From Proteobacteria bacterium UBA4656 (GTDB taxonomy: Bacteria > Pseudomonadota > Gammaproteobacteria > Xanthomonadales > Ahniellaceae): a stretch of DNA of 7,299 nt. The stretch lies in contig DHLY01000104.1 in assembly GCA_002405525.1 (NCBI GenBank), positions 297-7,595 on the forward strand, given 5' to 3'. Position 1 is the stretch's first letter. Each line of letters begins with the position of its first letter. The position numbers were made by a program, and so were the translations under genes. The notes under the pieces were generated by a model, which was not told where the DNA came from, did no database searches, and saw only the letters and a program-made list of their open reading frames with translations. Shown here one piece after another: positions 1-7,299 of the stretch.

Positions 1-66
1 GAGAGATTCGAACTCCCGACCACCAAGTTCGTAGCCTGGTACTCTATCCAACTGAGCTACGGGCGC
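1..66 (-). tRNA. tRNA-Arg(ACG), 3' end cut by window edge
   Basis: Read on the minus strand, the gene starts at 66 with GCGCCCG, then GTAGCTCAGTTGGATAGAG forms the D arm. The anticodon stem CCAGG/CTTGG (one G-T pair) encloses the loop CTACGAA, giving anticodon ACG. The T arm is GGGAG-TTCGAAT-CTCTC. The window ends exactly after the T stem, so the 3' acceptor strand, discriminator and any encoded CCA lie outside. By family knowledge ACG is converted to ICG by TadA and reads CGU, CGC and CGA. The gene lies downstream of tRNA-Ser in the same orientation, as argV lies downstream of serV in E. coli; further tRNA-Arg copies may follow beyond the edge. It has its own promoter-like sequence at 78-106. 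Confidence 0.96.
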
Positions 67-77
67 GAAGAAGCGAA

Positions 78-106
78 AGTATGCGCAAGCGCCGCGTTTT
101 CGTCAA
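78..106 (-). promoter_or_regulatory. sigma70-type promoter of tRNA-Arg
   Basis: On the minus strand TTGACG (101-106, five of six matches to the -35 consensus) is followed after exactly 17 nt by CATACT (78-83, four of six matches to the -10 consensus). The tRNA 5' end is 11 nt further on, so transcription should start only a few bases before the mature tRNA. This is the best promoter match in the window. It suggests tRNA-Arg can be transcribed on its own as well as by read-through from tRNA-Ser. Confidence 0.6.
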
Positions 107-134
107 CGGTCCGGTCGACGATTGACGGCTCCGT

Positions 135-160
135 AAAGACATCCTCCAAAGACATCCTCC
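135..160 (-). repeat. 13-bp perfect tandem duplication in the inter-tRNA spacer
   Basis: AAAGACATCCTCC occurs at 135-147 and again, with no mismatch or gap, at 148-160. On the strand that would be transcribed from tRNA-Ser toward tRNA-Arg it reads GGAGGATGTCTTT twice. Each copy holds AGGATGT, which equals the 3' part of the known CsrA/RsmA SELEX consensus (RUACARGGAUGU). The duplication is directly visible; a binding role is inference. Confidence 0.9.
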
Positions 161-205
161 GGTTCGAGCGGTACGTCCTGCCGGCGAAACAGTCTCTTGC
201 AGGGA

Positions 206-298
206 TGGCGGAGAGAGAGGGATTCGAACCCTCGATAGAGCTTTTGACCCTATACTCCCTTAGCAGGGGAGCCCCTTCGGCCTCTCGGGCATCTCTCC
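206..298 (-). tRNA. tRNA-Ser(GCU), complete, CCA encoded
   Basis: On the minus strand the 5' acceptor strand GGAGAGA (292-298) pairs perfectly with TCTCTCC (210-216), followed by discriminator G (209) and encoded CCA (206-208). The anticodon stem CTCCC/GGGAG encloses CTGCTAA, giving anticodon GCT, which reads AGC and AGU. A long variable arm (TATAG...CTCTA type) follows, as expected of a class II serine tRNA, then the T arm GAGGG-TTCGAAT-CCCTC. Length is 93 nt including CCA. Its position after csrA corresponds to serV in E. coli. Confidence 0.98.
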
Positions 299-324
299 GT
301 TTGCTCCCGCTTCTGAGTCCCGCT

Positions 325-358
325 TCGTCGACGATGAACCGCCACAATCGGTCGACGA
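325..358. repeat. inverted repeat in the csrA/tRNA-Ser spacer
   Basis: TCGTCGAC (325-332) and GTCGACGA (351-358) are perfect 8-bp inverted arms around an 18-nt loop. There is no T-run on either side, so it does not look like an intrinsic terminator. The right arm belongs to a 10-mer, CGGTCGACGA, that also occurs at 112-121 ahead of tRNA-Arg. It could be an RNA hairpin in the tRNA-Ser leader, a protein site, or chance in GC-rich DNA. Confidence 0.4.
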
Positions 359-402
359 GCCGGTGAGCTGTCGCGCAACTCTCGGCTGCCTCGGCGAGCC
401 CT

Positions 403-432
403 AGAATACCGCGCGGAAATCGGGCCGGTAAA
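403..432 (-). promoter_or_regulatory. candidate promoter for tRNA-Ser
   Basis: Just past the csrA stop, the minus strand has TTTACC (427-432, four of six -35 matches), an 18-nt spacer, and TATTCT (403-408, four of six -10 matches). Initiation there would give a leader of roughly 100 nt before tRNA-Ser, which is long for a tRNA operon, so read-through from csrA or an undetected closer promoter remains possible. I see no rho-independent terminator between csrA and tRNA-Ser. Confidence 0.3.
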
Positions 433-440
433 CGCCAAGC

Positions 441-644
441 TCAGGCGCCGCGTTTGTCGATCGGCGGCAGACCGCCCTCCTGCTCGCGCTTGATGCGCTG
501 GTAGATCTCCTCGCGGTGCACCGAGAGGTCCTTCGGGGCGTTGATGCCGATGCGCACCTGGTTGCCCTTGACGCCCAGCACAGTGACCGTGACGTTGTCA
601 CCGATCATCAGGGTTTCGCCCACCCGACGGGTCAGAATCAGCAT
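441..644 (-). CDS. csrA: carbon storage regulator CsrA/RsmA
   Basis: A 67-residue protein that matches CsrA along its whole length. CsrA is a small homodimeric RNA-binding protein that binds GGA motifs, usually in mRNA leaders near the ribosome binding site, and controls carbon metabolism, motility, biofilm and virulence traits. The N-terminal strand [10 protein letters not shown] carries Leu4 and Arg6, and [10 protein letters not shown] (42-51) carries Arg44; these positions are known to be important for RNA binding in E. coli CsrA. The last ~16 residues, from about 52, are a variable tail; E. coli CsrA is 61 residues. The start is supported by AGGA at 650-653, five bases upstream. The gene follows alaS in the same orientation after 273 nt and precedes tRNA-Ser, as in E. 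coli. Its leader is GGA-rich (see 645-760), which suggests autoregulation. Confidence 0.98.
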   Translation of the reverse strand: MLILTRRVGETLMIGDNVTVTVLGVKGNQVRIGINAPKDLSVHREEIYQRIKREQEGGLPPIDKRGA

Positions 645-760
645 GTTGTTCCTGTCCTCGAATCATCCGGCCCGCCAGACGCCCCGACCCCAATTCGGAG
701 CGCACCTGGGCCGTCATCCCGACCCACGCTCCAAACATCCCGACCGGGCGCTCGAACCAC
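645..760 (-). promoter_or_regulatory. csrA mRNA leader with clustered GGA motifs
   Basis: On the transcribed strand six GGA triplets fall in about 111 nt, at 650-652, 655-657, 666-668, 717-719, 730-732 and 738-740. The one nearest the start lies in ACAGGAAC and overlaps the Shine-Dalgarno sequence. Two others lie in identical copies of GGTCGGGATG (715-724 and 736-745), spaced 21 nt; the 736-745 copy reads on into T, giving GGGATGT. E. coli CsrA is known to repress its own translation through several leader sites, one overlapping the Shine-Dalgarno. The same arrangement is inferred here and not demonstrated. Confidence 0.45.
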
Positions 761-768
761 TCGCGCAT

Positions 769-796
769 GTTAGACGCCATGAGCGTGGGGGCGCAA
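769..796 (-). promoter_or_regulatory. candidate csrA promoter
   Basis: TTGCGC (791-796) and TCTAAC (769-774) on the minus strand each match the sigma70 consensus at four of six positions, with a 16-nt spacer. Start of transcription would fall near 762, giving a leader of about 118 nt that includes all six GGA motifs. A second, weaker pair (TTTTGT at 824-829 and TACTAA at 802-807, 16-nt spacer) lies just upstream in a locally AT-rich patch around AAAATTTT (826-833), which could also serve as an UP-like element. E. coli csrA is known to have several promoters. Confidence 0.35.
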
Positions 797-917
797 TGAA
801 ATTAGTACGGATTCTGGCCCGACACAAAATTTTCACGAGACAGTCCGAACCTGCGTACGGCCACGACACGGAAACATTGACGAATCCGCCAGGGATGGGC
901 GTCCGATGCCGCCGCAA

Positions 918-3649
<2,732 letters not shown>

Positions 3650-3718
3650 ACCGCGGGCTTCGGAGACTCCGCAGGCGTCGGTCGGTGTCGGGGCCGTGGG
3701 GACCCTGCGCGCGAGGCG

Positions 3719-4192
3719 TCAGTCCTCGCCAGCGCCGGCGGTCGCCAGCCTGCCGAGCACGCGACGGATGGTGTCGCTGCCGAAGCCTCGGCGCTGCAGC
3801 AGGCCCGCCGCGCGGCGGCGGGCGGCGGGGCCGGGGGCGGCATGCAGACGCCGCGCCACCAGGTCGCGCGCGACCGCATCCCAGTCGGGACCGTCGAGCA
3901 GTTCGCGGATCGTGTCGGAGGGGATGCCGTGGGTGCCGAGTTCAGCCTGGACGTGCCGCGGGCCATAGCCCTGCGCCACACGCTGGCGGACCAGGGATTC
4001 GGCGAAGCGGCGGTCGGACTGGTATGCCGCGCTGGCCAACCGCTCGAGGGCGTCTCCCGCCGCTGCAGCGTCGATCCCGCGGCGGGCCAGCTTGCGCGTG
4101 AGGTCGCGGCGCGAGTACTCGCGCCGCGAGAGCAGTCCCAGCGCCGCCTCGTAGGCGCCAGGCGGGGGCGCGCCGGGTTGCCTCCGGCGCAT
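3719..4192 (-). CDS. recX: RecA regulatory protein RecX
   Basis: A 157-residue RecX-family protein; E. coli RecX is 166. RecX binds in the groove of RecA filaments and limits their extension, so it tunes recombination and the SOS response. The family signature of repeated three-helix units is visible: an N-terminal unit with LLSRREYSRRDLTRKLARRG (about 20-39), a middle unit with YQSDRRFAESLVRQRVAQGYGPRHVQAEL (about 57-85), and a C-terminal unit with LLQRRGFGSDTIRRVL (about 130-145). It is very Arg- and Ala-rich, as is common in GC-rich genomes. The ATG lies 5 nt after the recA stop; the only Shine-Dalgarno-like match is GAGG inside the end of recA, about 10 bases upstream, so translational coupling to recA is likely. 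Confidence 0.95.
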   Translation of the reverse strand: MRRRQPGAPPPGAYEAALGLLSRREYSRRDLTRKLARRGIDAAAAGDALERLASAAYQSDRRFAESLVRQRVAQGYGPRHVQAELGTHGIPSDTIRELLDGPDWDAVARDLVARRLHAAPGPAARRRAAGLLQRRGFGSDTIRRVLGRLATAGAGED

Positions 4193-4197
4193 GCGGA

Positions 4198-5223
4198 TCA
4201 GGCCTCGGCGGCCTCGGCGGCGGCCGCGCCGAGCTTGGCGTTGACCAGCTTGGCGCGGATCTTGTCCTCGATCTCGCGCGCCATCTCCGGGTGCTCCTTG
4301 AGGAACAGCCGAGTGTTGTCCTTGCCCTGGCCGATGCGGTCGCCGCCGTAGCTGTACCAGGCCCCTGACTTCTCGACCAGGCTGTGGGCCACGCCGAGTT
4401 CGATGATCTCGCCCTCCCGCGAGGCGCCCTCGCCATAGAGGATCTCGAAATCGGCCACGCGGAAAGGCGGCGCGAGCTTGTTCTTGACCACCTTCACCCG
4501 CGTCTCGGAGCCGATCACTTCCTCACCGCGCTTGACCGATCCGATGCGGCGGATATCGAGCCGGACCGAGGCATAGAATTTGAGCGCGTTGCCGCCGGTG
4601 GTGGTTTCGGGACTGCCGAACATCACGCCGATCTTCATGCGGATCTGGTTGATGAAGATGACCATGCAATTGGATTTCTTGATGTTGGCGGTGAGCTTGC
4701 GCAGGGCCTGGCTCATCAGGCGCGCGTGCAGTCCAACATGCGAATCACCCATCTCGCCCTCGATCTCGGCCTTGGGCGTGAGCGCGGCGACCGAGTCGAC
4801 GACCACCACATCGACCGCGCCGGACCGCACCAGCATGTCGGTGATCTCCAGCGCCTGCTCGCCGGTGTCGGGCTGCGAGACCAGCAGGTCGTCGACCTTG
4901 ACGCCGAGTTTCTCGGCATAGGTCGGGTCGAGCGCATGCTCGGCGTCGACGAAGGCCGCGGTGCCTCCCATCCTCTGGCAGTTGGCGATGACCTGCAGCG
5001 TGAGCGTGGTCTTGCCGGACGACTCGGGCCCGTAGATCTCGATCACGCGCCCGCGCGGCAGGCCGCCGATGCCGAGCGCAATGTCGAGCCCCAGCGAGCC
5101 GGTGGAGACGACCTCCACGGCTTCGTTGACCTTGTCGCCCATGCGCATCACGGTGCCCTTGCCGAACTGCTTCTCGATCTGGCTGAGGGCGGAAGACAGG
5201 GCGCGGCGCTTGTTCTCGTCCAT
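4198..5223 (-). CDS. recA: recombinase RecA
   Basis: A 341-residue RecA: the ATP-dependent strand-exchange recombinase and co-protease that triggers LexA cleavage in the SOS response. The N-terminal helix [20 protein letters not shown] drives polymerisation. Walker A is GPESSGKT (65-72), the catalytic Glu is in [10 protein letters not shown] (Glu95), and Walker B is VVVVDS (139-144). Loop L1 lies around [10 protein letters not shown] (155-164), and loop L2 in 195-209 with GSPETTTGG, next to NQ192-193. The core is fully conserved. The C-terminus ends in an alanine-rich stretch with only two Glu in the last eight residues, so the acidic tail is shorter and weaker than in E. coli (353 residues). 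The start is supported by AAGGA at 5230-5234. It lies 118 nt after pncC and 5 nt before recX. I see no LexA box upstream. Confidence 0.99.
   Translation of the reverse strand: MDENKRRALSSALSQIEKQFGKGTVMRMGDKVNEAVEVVSTGSLGLDIALGIGGLPRGRVIEIYGPESSGKTTLTLQVIANCQRMGGTAAFVDAEHALDPTYAEKLGVKVDDLLVSQPDTGEQALEITDMLVRSGAVDVVVVDSVAALTPKAEIEGEMGDSHVGLHARLMSQALRKLTANIKKSNCMVIFINQIRMKIGVMFGSPETTTGGNALKFYASVRLDIRRIGSVKRGEEVIGSETRVKVVKNKLAPPFRVADFEILYGEGASREGEIIELGVAHSLVEKSGAWYSYGGDRIGQGKDNTRLFLKEHPEMAREIEDKIRAKLVNAKLGAAAAEAAEA
4201..4218 (-). repeat. 9-bp tandem repeat in the recA 3' end
   Basis: GGCCTCGGC occurs twice in direct succession (4201-4209 and 4210-4218), followed by the related GGCGGCCGC. On the coding strand this encodes the Ala-Glu-Ala tail of RecA. 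It is low-complexity sequence that could vary in copy number by slippage without a frameshift, since the unit is three codons. Confidence 0.6.
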
Positions 5224-5341
5224 CGGGATTCCTTCGGGGGATTGGGGGCGGGGCGCTTTGTCGCCGGATCGCGTCTCAACGCCTGCGATGCGGACTCAAT
5301 CATCCCACACCCTTCGACCCAGGGCAGGGGCGAACGCCGCG
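5224..5341 (-). promoter_or_regulatory. recA upstream region, no recognisable LexA box
   Basis: These 118 nt hold the recA Shine-Dalgarno (5230-5234) but no CTGT-N8-ACAG operator and no TTAG/CTAA-type palindrome of the kind described for Xanthomonas LexA. No strong -35/-10 pair is visible. TTGAG-like hexamers occur, but without a convincing -10 at the right distance. The part next to pncC (5301-5341) resembles a dispersed repeat (separate entry). recA may be transcribed from pncC, from a promoter too divergent to see here, or under a regulator with a different operator. Confidence 0.4.
5301..5341. repeat. possible degenerate REP-like dispersed element
   Basis: The plus strand reads CATCCCACACCCTTCGACCC then AGGGCAGGGGCGAACG, with short arms CCCT/AGGG around a 7-nt loop (5310-5324). 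Translated in one frame it gives [12 protein letters not shown]. That resembles the spurious peptide (PHP...GRGER) produced by the C-rich/G-rich hairpin repeats scattered between genes in many GC-rich proteobacteria. Resemblance is from memory and only one copy is visible in this window, so the call is tentative. Confidence 0.25.
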
Positions 5342-5851
5342 TCAGTGCGTAAGAATCTTCTGAAGCCCCTCGAGCGCGGCGGCCACGGTGTGACGGCGCA
5401 CCGCCTCGCGATCGCCATCGAACTGGAAGCGCCGCATCAGCGGATAGCCGCCGCGCAGCTTCCAGGCGATCCAGACCGTGCCGACCGGCTTGTCCGCCGT
5501 GCCCCCGCCCGGGCCCGCGATCCCCGTGACCGCCACGGCTACCCCGGCTCCGGCGTGGATCAGCGCACCGGAGACCATCTCCAGCACGGTCTCCTCGCTG
5601 ACCGCGCCGTGCTTGAGCAGGGTTTCCGGGCGCACGCCGAGCAGGGCCTGCTTGGCCTCGTAGGAGTAGGCGACCATTCCGGTCTCGAACCACGCCGAGC
5701 AGCCCGGGATGTCGGTGATCGTCTTGGCGATCCAGCCTCCGGTGCAGGACTCCGCGGTGACCAGCATCTGCCCGACGCGCCGCAGCCGTGCGCCGACGTC
5801 GGCGGCGAGGTCGTGGAGGCGGCCGTCGTCGGGCTGGGTCGCATCGGGCAT
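5342..5851 (-). CDS. pncC: nicotinamide-nucleotide amidohydrolase PncC (CinA C-terminal domain)
   Basis: A 169-residue stand-alone CinA C-terminal domain protein. PncC deamidates nicotinamide mononucleotide to nicotinic acid mononucleotide and ammonia in pyridine-nucleotide recycling, relevant because bacterial DNA ligase releases NMN. The family signature [11 protein letters not shown] (32-42) contains the expected catalytic Ser35. TGIAGPGGG (109-117), KPVGTVWIA (121-129) and FDGDREAVR (144-152) complete the domain. There is no N-terminal CinA/MoaB-like (COG1058) domain, so this is the short PncC form as in E. coli (formerly ygaD). The nearest Shine-Dalgarno-like GGAG is 11 bases from the ATG, rather far. 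Its position just upstream of recA is conserved in gammaproteobacteria and streptococci (cinA-recA), and co-transcription is possible. Confidence 0.95.
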   Translation of the reverse strand: MPDATQPDDGRLHDLAADVGARLRRVGQMLVTAESCTGGWIAKTITDIPGCSAWFETGMVAYSYEAKQALLGVRPETLLKHGAVSEETVLEMVSGALIHAGAGVAVAVTGIAGPGGGTADKPVGTVWIAWKLRGGYPLMRRFQFDGDREAVRRHTVAAALEGLQKILTH

Positions 5852-5908
5852 GGCGGTCGCGGCTCCGGTAGAGTTTTGGTTTTAGCCGACCCTGCGTGCG
5901 CCGTCCAG
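5852..5908. promoter_or_regulatory. divergent pncC/mutS spacer
   Basis: Only 57 nt separate the two divergent starts, so their promoters must overlap each other or reach into the genes. The spacer is GC-rich except for the T-rich stretch GAGTTTTGGTTTTAG (5871-5885), two near-copies of GTTTTG/A. On the minus strand this gives TAAAAC (5879-5884), a fair -10 for pncC, but the matching -35 (CTGGAC, 18 nt away) is poor. No clear mutS promoter or Shine-Dalgarno is visible. Confidence 0.35.

Positions 5909-7299
<1,391 letters not shown>

Noticed and set aside
57..347. 96-codon minus-strand ORF across both tRNA regions
   Set aside because: It runs through the whole tRNA-Ser gene, so it is not a protein gene.
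299..440. Search for an intrinsic terminator after csrA
   Set aside because: Only direct GCCGAG repeats and an inverted repeat without a T-run were found, so no terminator is called.
598..780. 60-codon minus-strand ORF overlapping the csrA leader and start
   Set aside because: No recognisable similarity. The overlapped stretch is better explained as the csrA leader; a leader peptide is possible but nothing supports it.
802..807. TTAGTA, half of a Xanthomonas-type LexA palindrome, upstream of csrA
   Set aside because: The second half-site is missing (the following bases are CGGATT), so it is not a usable operator; it is more likely part of an AT-rich promoter patch.
4384..5352. 322-codon plus-strand open frame antisense to recA
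   Set aside because: Shadow of the highly biased recA codon use; the sequence has no family resemblance and no upstream signal.

Overview
The window is about 7.3 kb of GC-rich bacterial chromosome holding conserved housekeeping and DNA-repair genes. Read along the minus strand the order is pncC, recA, recX, alaS, csrA, tRNA-Ser(GCU), tRNA-Arg(ACG), with mutS divergent on the plus strand at the right edge. This matches the gammaproteobacterial neighbourhood known from E. coli (pncC-recA-recX-alaS-csrA-serV-argV). The high GC content, mutS beside pncC, and alaS followed directly by csrA with no aspartokinase gene between them suggest Xanthomonadales/Lysobacterales or a nearby high-GC gammaproteobacterial lineage. 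That placement is inferred from gene order and protein resemblance and has not been tested. I see no phage, transposon, CRISPR array or cargo island.

Left part (1-917): the 3'-truncated tRNA-Arg(ACG) with a good sigma70-like promoter directly upstream, a 139-nt spacer, a complete tRNA-Ser(GCU) with encoded CCA, a 142-nt spacer, then csrA and its leader. The csrA leader and the inter-tRNA spacer are both rich in GGA triplets on the transcribed strand, and each contains a short tandem repeat carrying a GGAUG core. This resembles CsrA-binding RNA and is the most interesting signal in the window.

Centre (918-5223): alaS (alanyl-tRNA synthetase, complete with editing and C-Ala domains), a 167-nt GC-rich spacer with hairpins, then recX and recA. 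recX starts 5 nt after the recA stop, so recombinase and modulator are probably translationally coupled.

Right part (5224-7299): a 118-nt recA upstream region with no LexA box that I recognise and no lexA gene, the small stand-alone amidase pncC, a 57-nt divergent spacer, and the first 463 codons of mutS, cut by the window edge. Together the genes cover recombination and SOS (recA, recX), mismatch repair (mutS), NMN salvage (pncC), translation (alaS, two tRNAs) and post-transcriptional control (csrA). All protein genes look intact except the edge-truncated mutS. No previously undescribed multi-gene system is evident; the novelty candidates are regulatory.
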